From Dirofilaria immitis (Eukaryota; Nematoda; Chromadorea; Rhabditida; Onchocercidae): a DNA stretch of 64,000 nucleotides. Location: positions 3,100,001 through 3,164,000 of the forward strand of contig JAKNDB010000107.1 in the NCBI GenBank assembly GCA_024305405.1. The letters run 5' to 3'. Shown one piece after another: positions 18,382-30,118 of this stretch. The translations under genes were made by a program, and so were the position numbers. The first letter of the stretch is position 1. Each line of letters opens with the position of its first letter. Below the pieces are notes generated by a model. It was not told where the DNA came from, did no database searches, and worked only from the letters and a program-made list of their open reading frames with translations.

Positions 18382-20278
18382 GAGCATTCAATTAGATTTA
18401 TGAATTATTAATTTTGAATTTTTTTTACATAAATATTTATACTTTTCAAAATTTCATTAAAGTGATAAGAAGAAAAAGTAGTATACAATTGCATTAACAG
18501 CATGAATAATGTTATTATCATTTATAGTAACATGTCATGTCACATGTTATCATTGATAGAGTAGTTAGTTCTGAATGATAAACTGATTGAATTGCGCTGC
18601 AATAATTAAATGATATAATCTCTGTATTATGATCTATGTTACACCTTTTTATTCATTAACATTATTAATTATTGAAGTTTGGCAATTTATATATTATAAA
18701 TTTCGTACTTCTATTTAACCGATACAATTGTTAATAAAATAAACAGCATGAATAATATTCTAAATCATAGACGAATTTTATAAAATATTCTAAATTATAT
18801 GAATAAAAAAAAAGGAACAATTAATTAATGTTTGTTTATTATTAAATAGAAAATATTAAATTTATATTTATCATTTGAAATATTAAAATAAACAACTATA
18901 AATATATATTGAGATCGATATAAACATTTAAATATTAAATAATATTTATATTAAACAAACATTAAATGCTATTGTGAAAAAGTAAAAAAATAAATAAATT
19001 CTAAAATCTATCCATTCCAAAAAATTTTAAGCAAATATTTATTAATAAATAAGAAATTTTAATGAAAGAATGAAATGATAGAACATGTTTTTTCTTTTCT
19101 TTCAAAATGAAATCAAAACATATACAACAAGTTTATATAACTGGTTACTTTTTCTTTTTAAAATTTCCATATTGTATTAATGATACTAGAGAGATCATCG
19201 ATGTTAGAGTAACAGCTGATAAATTAGCTTATCGATAAAACTTATATCCGTAAACAAAAATTCACAATCCGTTCAGATCTACAAGCCACCACCCTCTATC
19301 CGAATTGAATTTTATTGCCATTGTAAAAATATGCGTTCATTTGAGTCCAAAGTACATTCAATACAATAAATAGATGGGAATTTCTTTTAGTTATTTTTAA
19401 ATAGAAAATAAAAATAAATCATTTCCGATATTCGAATATCAGAAATGAAAATATTAATTAAATATTACTAATTATATATTTTAAAAATTTTTTCAAAATG
19501 AGACAATTTATAATCTATAATGATTTACATAATAAACATACATATGATAAAATAAGTTATAGTTACAAGGATATATGTATAACTGATAAAATTTCAAAAA
19601 TTTTAATACAAAAAGTTTCACGGAACGAATTACTTTGCAAATGTCATACTAAATGATTGTACCTAATCTTATCAGTGCTTTCAAGTAATAAATATGAGTT
19701 GCATTGCAATAGAAGTTTCAGATACAAGGAAGGATTGAAGATGGATGAATTCCGCTACGATTAGATTACTAACAAAAGATTCCGCATTATAATGAATATT
19801 CGGAAGAGGGATTTTAAAATGATATATTTTCGACAGCGTCAACAAATTGCTATCGCATTCAGATTTTAATACCAAGAAACGAGGACATTTCTAAATAGCG
19901 CATGATCGCTTGATAAATTTCTCTAAAATAGAGCCATTTCAAAAAATTATTCCCCTTAAATTCTTGCCTGATATTATCAAGAAATTCATGTAAGATACTG
20001 AATGTTTTATCAGGGAACAGAAATAGATCAGTCTACTTCTAGTTGCAAAATCATTTAGGATTAATTGATAAGGAATGGATGGATGATAAGTTAAATATAC
20101 AATTAATTAATAGATGATATTTACTGCTCAGAATTTACGGTATGAGTTTAAAATTTAACAAATGTCATCCAGAAAAAAAACAGAATACTTTTATTCAGCT
20201 ACTCATTTATACCACAAATTTCCATTTCACGTTTTGGTAACATTCATTATAACGTGAAAGAATTGTAAAATACAGTAT

Positions 20279-20347
20279 CGATAATGGGTAACCACGGACA
20301 CGGGATGTACACGTGAGCGTAAGCATTGAGCGATTTCAGTGACGTAA
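20279..20347. promoter_or_regulatory. Candidate regulatory block, copy 1 (CACGTG plus TGACGTAA)
   Basis: The word GGGATGTACACGTGAGC contains the palindromic E-box CACGTG (20310-20315). Thirty bases on is TGACGTAA (20340-20347), a CRE/bZIP-like half-palindrome. Almost the same arrangement recurs 400 bp away (20681-20738). The block is GC-richer than its surroundings. Binding-site identity is inferred from motif shape only. Confidence 0.45.
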
Positions 20348-20680
20348 ATACAAAATGAATTAGAGACAGTGGAAAATGATGGATGGATAGAACGTTGAAA
20401 AATTAAACAAAAAGCACCTGTTCCGGCCAACATTTCGTACTTCAATTTTACAATTATTTAATCATACCTGTAGGTTCTTTTCTAGTCGTTATTCTGTCCC
20501 AGGTAACGAGAATATGATTTAATCATTACGAGAGTTACATTGAAATTTATTACGGACCATCTTTTCCTTATTGATAAAACAGTCTATATTGAGTACAGTA
20601 GACTGTATGATCTCTTGAAATATAAATTATTTTATGGACGAAATATAAAAGATTAATGATAAAAAGATATACGCAATATA

Positions 20681-20738
20681 CTGATAATAGACGACCACGG
20701 GATGTACACGTGAGCAATAAGCGCTATCAGTGACGTAA
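20681..20738. promoter_or_regulatory. Candidate regulatory block, copy 2 (CACGTG plus TGACGTAA)
   Basis: Second copy of the block: ACTGATAATAG..CCACGGGATGTACACGTGAGC with CACGTG at 20707-20712 and TGACGTAA at 20731-20738. The two boxes are 24 bases apart here and 30 in copy 1. Sequence outside the shared words has diverged. Confidence 0.45.
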
Positions 20739-22347
20739 ATAAAAATGATTCATATAGTATCAATAATTAATGACCTTTTTGCCTAGGAGAAAATATTTTT
20801 TCAAAAAAGAAAACCAATAATAGGTTGAAAAATTCTTTGCTGTTTATAATAAAATAATTTAGCTTGATAAATGCTTTCCTAAAATAGATATCAATAATTA
20901 ATCATAGTAATTAAATCTATATTCTCCTCATTGAATATAATTTTTGAGGAGTCTATATTCGAGACTTTTCCAGACACTTATCTGATTAATCAATTTGATA
21001 AAGACTGTAAACTAATCAATGCATATTTCCTACTGATAAGATACTTTATAATATGGCATTCCTAAATTGCTACTGAATAAAATATTTTATCATTTCAACT
21101 GCTCTCAGTAAAATGAATAATATATTTACGAAATAACCCAAATGATTCATTTCAGATTCATTGATTCATTTTAATCATAAGAAAGAACGGATATATTTCG
21201 TTGATTCATACATATAATTTCTGGTAGCTTCAGAAAACCTGTTTCGAAATATTAAATCAATGATGTAAACAACAGTTCTATTGCAGTTAATGTGCAGAAA
21301 ATTTGATAGATGATAAAGTGTTGATAAGCTTTTCTTTTTAAAAAAAAAATAATTAGTTCCTTATATTCTTATTTATGCCATATGAATGAATAAGTTTGAA
21401 AGTGCATAAAGTACAGAGGAAATAAAGAGGAAGAAAAATGAGGAATATTTTTTAGTACTAAGCTGTAAGCCTAGTATCAAAAGATAGGTTTTTAGACTTT
21501 TAGAACTAACAAGATGTCATTTATTAGAATTCATATGTCACCAATTATATCTCAAAGCGGGCAATGAAATTTATTAGCCTAATACTGAAATATATATTTA
21601 TTTTTTTTTTTAAAGAATAAGGATGCATTATCATTATTATGAAAATAAGTGAATGATAAATGTTAATAATTGAAATGACATCATTAGTCTAGATGATATC
21701 ATTTCCTAAAATACAATAAGATAGAAGAGATGGAATAATGAAATAATGAAGTGGAAAAATTCAAACAAATAATTAAAATGTGATATTAATTAAAGATATT
21801 TTATTAATTAAATGATTTTTGATATTTGCTTCTATCTATAAATGCATTGATAAAATAAATATAAAAACGAAAAAAAATAATAATTTAAAATAAATTAATT
21901 AATATATTTTATTTCTATTTCATTAAGTATCGTAAGAGAACATTGCCAATTAATGAAAATAAAATTAAATTTTCAAATAAAAATCATTTTTAAATCAAAA
22001 AAAACAAACAGAAAAAAAAGCAGAAACAAAACAGTTGCATTGAAAACAAGTTGCTCGAGACGACGACGATGTACAATAATACATTCCTCATTTGTAAATT
22101 AAATTTGAAGAAGAAGTTCAAATTCTTGAAATTCATAACGATTTAAAAATTTAGTGTTCAAATTTCTACGATATTAAATATTTCAAATAATTCTTTTTAA
22201 TAAATTTTAAAGTTTAATTTAAGCGTAATATCATTTTGAGAAATATTATAGTAAATCATTAAAATATTTATGAAATTATATTCCTTTCGCTAATATAATT
22301 ATTAATCATAATACAGAAATTTTCAATAATTATTATCACTATTTCAC

Positions 22348-22373
22348 TATTATATTATTATTATTATTATCAC

Positions 22374-22445
<72 letters not shown>

Positions 22446-22481
22446 TATTATTACTATTATTATTATTATTACTATTATTAC
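22348..22481. repeat. (ATT)n microsatellite, ~130 bp
   Basis: A long ATT/TTA array interrupted by a few ACT units, especially in the last third. It resembles the array in the PPP2R3 intron at 58912. Confidence 0.95.
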
Positions 22482-22550
22482 CAATAGTTATTTTTGAAAT
22501 ATTGAACTACAAAATATTTATTGCAGATAGATGGCTAAGAACCAAGCCAA

Positions 22551-22620
22551 TAGGCTAATTATTAGAAGGTGCCTAGACTAAACAGCTAGCAGCTAATCAT
22601 TGGAAGAAGCCTAGACTAAG
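22551..22620. repeat. Imperfect 39-bp direct duplication
   Basis: GCTAATTATTAGAAGGTGCC followed by TAGACTAA is repeated as GCTAATCATTGGAAGAAGCC and TAGACTAAG. GC content is higher than in the flanks. Confidence 0.7.
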
Positions 22621-22739
22621 CAAGCAAGTCCAATAGCATCAATCATGATTTATATTAATAATAGATATGTAATCAATGAATGGTATGGAATGAAGAGATA
22701 GGATAATTTTGTTAACATTCCTTATGTCTGGCAATGCTG

Positions 22740-22840
22740 GGAATATTTGTGATATGAGAATGAAATGAAATGGAAATAGAAATGGAATGAGATGGAATGG
22801 AATGGAAATGAAAATGGAATGGAATGTGATAAATGAGAAT
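22740..22840. repeat. GGAAT/GAAATG-rich simple tract
   Basis: Runs of GGAATG, GAAATG and GGAAATG make up about 100 bases. The composition resembles pentameric GGAAT satellites but without strict periodicity. Confidence 0.75.
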
Positions 22841-25184
22841 GACTACTAGTCTTGCTAGCCCAAAAGTGCATTAATTGTCCTGCATCGATTATGGCTATAT
22901 ATTCTGCTAGGCTTCAATACATTTTTATTACTGCCTTCCCAGACTTCTCGTCTGAAATGAAAGTTGTTTATAAAACTTTTAAATGCAAGATAAAAAGTTA
23001 CATCTTCTTTTATGACCTTTTGTCGGGAATGATACTACTAAAATGATAAAGAGAGGGAGAGAGAGAAAAAAATTGATAAAATAAAATGTGTTAAATTTAA
23101 ATTAAATATTATCACTAGTAATTTAAGCAATCATATATCTTTTCATTTTAATATGAAAAAATTATCACATTGATAGTGCTATCTTTGTGCTACTGATTAA
23201 AATCACAATGTAATTATCATTCTTAACTGATATTTTATGATAATCGAATTTTGAAATGAGTATGATAAAGAATGAAATCATTGAAATGTCATGCGGATAA
23301 TAATATCGTTAGTATTTCGAACTTATCCAAAATTTGACAAAGCATAGAAAGAAATAAATACTCCAACAGAAGACTGATATTCCAACTTTATTAGAATTTT
23401 TTTTTTTTGCTTAACATTTTACTGCTTAAAATGGTAAAATGAAGCGGAAAAGGTAAGTAACGAAACTAATATTTTTGTTGATTCTCGTTTCGTTCTCGAG
23501 AAATAAATGAAATTTTTAAAATTCTTATTCCCGCTGTAAAATTTCATCGAGAATAGATAGATGGAATCTAAAAATAATATAAAAAGTTTTGCATGACCTT
23601 TTATTTTTTTCTGTATAAGAAAAAGAAAGGTGTGAAAGAAGAAATATAATAGTTGTCTGCATTAATCTCACTAAATAGGTAGATAAATAGCAGTAAAAAG
23701 AGCGATTAATGAAGCAAATTGATAAAATCAAGAGAAAAAAAAGAATGATAAGAGAAAAATTAATTAATTCGTTCATAAAGCAAAATTATTGAAATATAAA
23801 TTTCAGAGCAGAAGAGAGGCGAAAAAAATCTGAAAACATTTTTAAAAAATCATCAAAAATAATATTTCCAGAGAGAGAAAGGAAAAAAAATTGATGGATA
23901 GAGATGCATAAAGTCTAGGATATTATTCGATAAAAATAAAAAAGGCCTAGTAAAAATAATTTTATTCAATTAGTGAATACTATTGGGAATGAAATGGCTA
24001 GTAGAATGAATGAATGATTAATGCCTTATAAGGCTTAAATAAAAATTAGAAATTAAAAATTTAAATTACTAAATTTCCTTTTTATCAATTCAATCATTTC
24101 ATATTTATAAATTTTAAACGAAGGTGTTAAATATGAAAGATTTTTTTCTTTTCGAATTTCCTTCTTTTTTCAAAAAGAAGACAAGAAATGTATGATCAGG
24201 GAGGAACGGGCGGGTCAACATCGAACAGATATTAGAAAGGTCAAATGATCGGTGTCAGGCAAGACAAGGTTGTACCTATTACCATTTATTCATTCATCTA
24301 TCTCATTCCGTTGTTCCTAATTTGATGTCGCATAAATTCGTTTCATTTTCTTTCTTTCTTTTTCTTTTTTTTTGAAATCAAGAAAAAATTCTCGAAAAGC
24401 TTCGAAAGTTTGATGAATGCAAGATAGAAAAATGGTAAACTAGGAAAAGGTAAAGTATTTTCAATCAGCAGAATTGGATTAAAAATTCTAAAATTTATTT
24501 ATCGGAATCGGATTAACAGATTCTAAAGTTCATCCCATAGATCGAGAAATTATAAAAATTAATATTTCAAATCGACTATTGCAAAATGGTTATTTTTGTA
24601 AATTTATATGGATTAATATTTATTTGTTTACATAAATGAAATATCTATCCATTTCAAAATTATTTGTAAAAGAAAAATTATTTGAGACATTTAAATGTCT
24701 TAAATTTAATTGAATCGAATTTTAATTTTCCTCTAATTTCGGTACTTAAAATCAATAATTCGAATACTCAATTTATGTTTAATTTGAATAATTAAAAAAT
24801 AAAAATGTAAATTTCTCGAATTCCTAAGATTCGATATGAATGGCAAAATAAATGCTCGCTCTAATAAAAGAAAATGAGCCAATATTTTTCTAACAATAAA
24901 ATGCGTATTATTTGGACGATAAATTTTATCATTTTTATCAGACGTTTCATCAACGTTCGTTGTAGGTAAGTTTATTTTCTCTCTGATTATTTCAATTCAA
25001 GGAAGAAATTTAGTCAAGAAATTTCAAAGAATCATCATCAATTTAATGGATAATGTTTGAGGAATATTGCGAATACAATTTACTGAATTTATATGTTTTG
25101 AAAAAATCTTCTTTAAAATTTAAAAGTATCCCATCATTTCTAAAAGATCCTAAGGCATCTTCAAAATTTTGGATTTACAATTTA

Positions 25185-25284
25185 CCATATCATTTATAAT
25201 AGATCTGATCAAATCGGAAACCCATATCATTTATAATAGATTTGATCACCCATATCATTTATAATAGATCTGATCAAATTGGAA
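25185..25284. repeat. Three near-identical direct repeats
   Basis: CCATATCATTTATAATAGAT begins at about 25185, 25222 and 25250, each followed by CTGATC or TTGATC. Spacing is 37 and 28 bp, so the copies are not perfectly tandem. Confidence 0.85.
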
Positions 25285-27441
25285 ATTAAATGAAATTTCA
25301 GAATTTTTTTAATGAAATTAAAATATTTCTTAATCGTAAAAGAATATAATATAATTCAAGTTGTAAAATAAACAATCTAAAGCAATTGGAAGTTGAATAG
25401 CAAATTATAAAATGAATAGATAATCGTTAAAATATTCAAAATAATTAAATTGATCGATTCAATCAATAAGTCTTTTAAATCAATCAAAATCAATTAAATA
25501 TCTTTTCATTTGTGGAATAAAAATTTTCTTCAGTTCCACAAAATTAGCTGAGAATAGCATAAAATCACATATTGATCTATGCTTATCATGTATGATAAAA
25601 AAAAAAACTTTATCAACATTTATCAATAGATTATTATTGAAAATTTGGATTATTTTTTGAAATAATAAAAATCAACTACTTTTAACGAATTTCTTTTTAT
25701 TATAAACAATTTTTCATAATAGCTATCGAAAAAATTCGCTTTATGAAATTAGTATAACTATGTATTCGCATTTCGTCGCAAATATGCACTGATAAAATAT
25801 GCGTAAACTAAATTAAATTGAATTACAAAACTAAGCATATATAAAAGTATTCTCGATGATATGATTATTTATTCCATTCTTAGTTTATCATTTTTATTAT
25901 TAAATATATAATTTATAAGGTATATGAAAAAGTACTGTGGAATAAATTAAAAGTAGAAAAGATGAAATGATGAAAGTGCAGTATTATCAATATTCAAAAT
26001 GTCAGACAGATTTCTCTTGACATGATACAATCGATATTTTGAAAAGAAAATGATTTGAAGTGACAAGTCTTCGACAACAAATCGTACTTTTTTAAAATAA
26101 TATTTGTTAAACAGAAAGAAATTTAAATTTTATTCGCAATCTTCTCAAAAGACTTTTTTATTTTAACTAATTTCGATGAATGGAATTTGAGGAAGTAGTT
26201 GGAACAATTGAAAATATACATAATTTCTTTCTTAATAAAACGAGAAACTTCTTCTTCAAGATGATGTAAATAAAAAAAAAAAAAGAAGAAAAGTATAGTT
26301 GAAAATAATAAGAATCTGAAACAAAGATTCTGTGTAATTGAAGTGGATATTTTGACAATTTGAGAATATGAGAGACAAAAAATTAAAGTTAATGATATTT
26401 CAAATAATCAACATGAGATGAAGGATAAAAGTACATATAAACTTGTGATTGATATAAGGCTAAATTCTGACAATGATATTTAAGTTTCTTTGTTATTCAT
26501 TTGTTTATAGCAAAAATTTTCCATCCGAAAAAAAAACCTTTTAAAATAAGCATAATGCTTGTTGAAAGGATGCGATTGCTCGTAACAATAATTTGAATTA
26601 ATTACTGCATTTATATATTTTTCGCATTTTTTTTGATAAGCGAAATTCGCAAAATAGCGAAAATTATCAGCTGAATAAATCAAAGTACGAATAAATACAA
26701 AATACTTTAGCAAAAATTCAAAGAATGATTAAACAACTCGTTTGCTCCTTTAATCAATCAAATATTGTTTTCTAATTTTGGTTGTTTTTACTTTTAATTT
26801 CATCTCTTTCTTCTTCTAAGGAAGGCTTATCATTCAAGAAATCCGATGAAACATTCGAATGTTATCATTTAAATATTCGAATATACAAGAATCGAGAAGA
26901 AGTATATATAAGCCATTAAAATAGCAATTTGATAAATATTATATTGCAAACTTGTTTTTCCATTCAAATTCCATTATAAAGCAATAATAATTAAATGAAA
27001 TCTTTAAATTATTGATTTGAGATTAGTTAATGATAATTAATTTATAGTTTAATATCACTGATAAGATGATAGACTATAAGCAAAATATTATTCCAAAATT
27101 TTATTTTCTAAAAAAAACTGTCAAATACGCTAATTAATATGACATTGCAATAATAGAATTCTATCGTGCAAAAATATGTCGTAATCTGCGTCGCAATCTA
27201 TTTTCCTCAAAAAAAAAAGAAAAAAGCGAAAGATTATTGGGATGAAGAAGAATAAACAAAATAAAAAAATTTCAAATCTTTGTGCAGTTCGCACCGTTTA
27301 TCGCAACTAATTACGATGTGTTCTTCTTCGATCAAAAACCATTTGATTGACTATGAAGAATAAAAATATTAATAATGAAATAAAATTAAATCAAATACAT
27401 ATTTTCGAAAGTATCGAAAAACGCTTAAATGCAAGCAAAAA

Positions 27442-27606
27442 TGCTATTGGAGAACACAGTGCTATTGAAATTCATTCTCGAACATACAATGCTACTAGAA
27501 TTTGTTCTCGACAATACAATGCTATTGAAAATCATTCTCTTCGAGTATACAATGTTATAAGAATTCGTTCCCGAGAATACAAATATTATTGGAAATTTGT
27601 TCTCGA
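27442..27606 (+). repeat. ~30-bp minisatellite that is open in frame
   Basis: About five units resemble TACAATGCTATTGAAATTCA followed by TTCTCGA, spaced 30-33 bp apart. Units of 30 and 33 keep frame, so the plus strand stays open through the array (27353-27625) as a roughly 10-residue repeat of the type YNAxxIxSR. No homologue is recognised and there is no convincing start context or splice signal, so I list it as a repeat and not as a gene. Confidence 0.7.
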
Positions 27607-28184
27607 GTTGACGAATATTCTCTAAACGATAGTTTATAGAGGTACATTTGGTATATTTTTAAATGATCAGAATTTTGTTTTCTAAAAAAAAAAAAAAGGA
27701 AGGAAAACATCGCAAAATAAACAAAACGAATTTTTTTTTTCAGTCTGTTCATTTTATGGTTTGCTTTTTATTTATTTCCTTTCTCTTTACGCTTTTTATG
27801 TCTTTTTTTTTTTGAAAAACGATGCATTGAAAAAAAAAGAATTAAATGAAAAATATTTATTTGTATATATTAATAAAATTATAAAGAAATAAGGAAAATT
27901 TCATTTTAATTTATATAATCATTTCATTATAGATATATTACATAATATACATAATCATTCTCGTTAACATTTCTCGAATTGATTAAATAAGATATGTTTT
28001 TGTTTTTTTTTTTTTTAACGAATAAATTCTTTACTTAAACTCAATTTGTAGAGACGAAAATATAATAGTGAAATAAGAGAAAATTTAGATATTTGATTTA
28101 ACGTTCTCATTTCTATTTTTTAATTTCTATTTTTTTTCTTATTTTTGTATTTTTCTTCAATAAAATTAAAAAATAAAAGATATT

Positions 28185-28318
28185 TGTCAAGAAGATTCGT
28201 ACCTATTTAAACATATATGTCAAGAAGATTCGTACCTATTTAAACATATATGTCAAGAAGATTCGTACCTATTTAAACATATATGTCAAGAAGATTCAGT
28301 ACCTATTTAAACATATAT
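28185..28318. repeat. 33-bp tandem repeat, four copies
   Basis: The unit starts TGTCAAGAAGATTCGTACCT and ends TTTAAACATATA. Copies begin at 28185, 28218, 28251 and 28284. The first three are nearly identical and the fourth has one inserted A after GATTC. High identity suggests recent expansion or ongoing length variation. Confidence 0.95.
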
Positions 28319-29631
28319 CAAAATAAGTCGCAATACAAGTATTACGACGTGTTGCGACTTCATCCTATCGAATAGATAGTGACATAAAATCTTCTTATTG
28401 AAAAAAATTTGCATATAAAAAAATAGCATGGAAGTTAAGTTGCTAAGTTACTTTAGAAAATGAAATTAGTCAATAAATTTTAATGATATGAATCAAGAAT
28501 TTTGTTGTATGAAATAAATAGCTCGTTCATCGATTGTTTATTTTAGTTTGAAAAATGATGCTAATGTTGAGATGATAAATGAATATCGAAAAGATAATAA
28601 AGGAAAAAGCGAATCATCAACTAAAATAGAAATAAAATAATACCATCATTAAATGATAAGGCCTTTCTTAGTCGAGAGATAATTTTGATAAAAAGGAAAT
28701 TATATTAAAAATATCATAAAAGCGAAAATTTCGCTTAATTTTTCTCGATTTCCTTGTTTTCAGCCAATGTTTCTTTTCATCTTGAGTAAAACCTTTTATT
28801 ATGCTACCATAGTAATCTCAAGATTAAGTGATTTGAGTGATCAATGTTAGCAATCGAATATCATACAGATATTTTAGGAATGAAATGATATTAAATCAAA
28901 TATCATACATTTCATCAGATTTAGAATAAATTTATTTTTAAAAATTGAATTTAATAATTTAACAAAATTGAGCAAATTTTGATAATTTAAATAATAAATA
29001 AAAGGAATAACTATTAAAAGCATTTATTTTTAGTTATTTATCTTTAATATTTATTATTATCTGAAAAACTAACTTTACATAAATAAGTAATTAGAAAAGT
29101 TCAAATATTATCAGCAATTATTTATTATCAATTTATAATAATTGTGAAGTAAAAATTTAGCATCGATGCTTATCTTCTTGCATTAATAATTTTGTTAAAA
29201 TTTACTTTTTTTTTTTCCTTTTAATATTTTATTCCTACTGATATACTGATACACTGATATCTTTTCCTATCAGTTTTTTACTGAATATCACTAATACGAA
29301 TGAGAAGTATGAAATTGAAGACGAAGGTAAAACATATGGAAGAATCTTGAGAGATATGTAAATGGATGGATTCAAAATGGAAGCGTTTCGTCTAAGATAA
29401 ATTAGATAATGCTTGAAATGTTGTTATTTATTACTGAATCTACAATTAATTAAATAAATGAATCATTGAAATGTAAATAAGTAGCAACGAATCATACATT
29501 ATTTAACAATTTTGTTACTTTATTATCCAAATAACCAGTCATTTATTCATTAATAACTTCATTTATTCCTATCACATGTCATATTTACCGTAGATTCCAC
29601 TTTTTTTTTACATATTACTGTAAAATACATA

Positions 29632-29791
29632 ATATTTACTGTAATTTCGAAAACTTCACTACATCAAAGTATAAATCATTGGAATTGATTTAAATTCATT
29701 TCTTCAATTCTAGTATTTACCGTAATTTTGGAAGCTTCACTATATCAAAGTATAAATCATTGGAATTGATTTAAATTCATTTCTTCAATTT
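29632..29791. repeat. 81-bp direct duplication
   Basis: Two adjacent copies share ATATCAAAGTATAAATCATT and GGAATTGATTTAAATTCATT. The 5' part of each copy (TTTACTGTAATTT / TTTACCGTAATTT) is more diverged than the 3' part. Confidence 0.9.
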
Positions 29792-30017
29792 TAAAAGTTT
29801 ATATGAAAATGTGTTTGCAATTGGAATCGAAGAGAATTGAAATTCAAAAAAATTTTAAATTTAATTTCAATTATTATGGTTTAATAGAAAGTCTATTCTA
29901 TGTGATAAATGAAAAGGCCTTTTCATTTCTAATAGCAAAAAAAAATTTTGAAATAATTTATCAAAAAGGTAAATCAAACAAGAAAATAATTAATTTTAAA
30001 AAATCAAAAATTTAATT

Positions 30018-30118
30018 TAAACCGCTGGATCGAATTTGAGTTGTCGGATCAATTGCTGGCACCTGATTGTCGAGTTGAATCTCAGATGTCGTCAATAACT
30101 GCTTCTGCTTGATTGTTC
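30018..30118. other. GC-richer exon-like island
   Basis: About 100 bases stand out from the flanking AT-rich DNA. They are open on both strands. The minus strand reads KQLLTTSEIQLDNQVPAID, then about 11 more residues to a TAA. The plus strand reads RWIEFELSDQLLAPDCRVE and stops in TGA near 30110. No good acceptor with a pyrimidine tract adjoins either frame. It could be a terminal exon, a pseudogene fragment or a conserved non-coding element. Confidence 0.25.

Noticed and set aside
20227..20445. 72-codon minus-strand frame over the E-box/CRE block
   Set aside because: The second copy of the block does not keep the encoded peptide, so conservation is at the DNA level.
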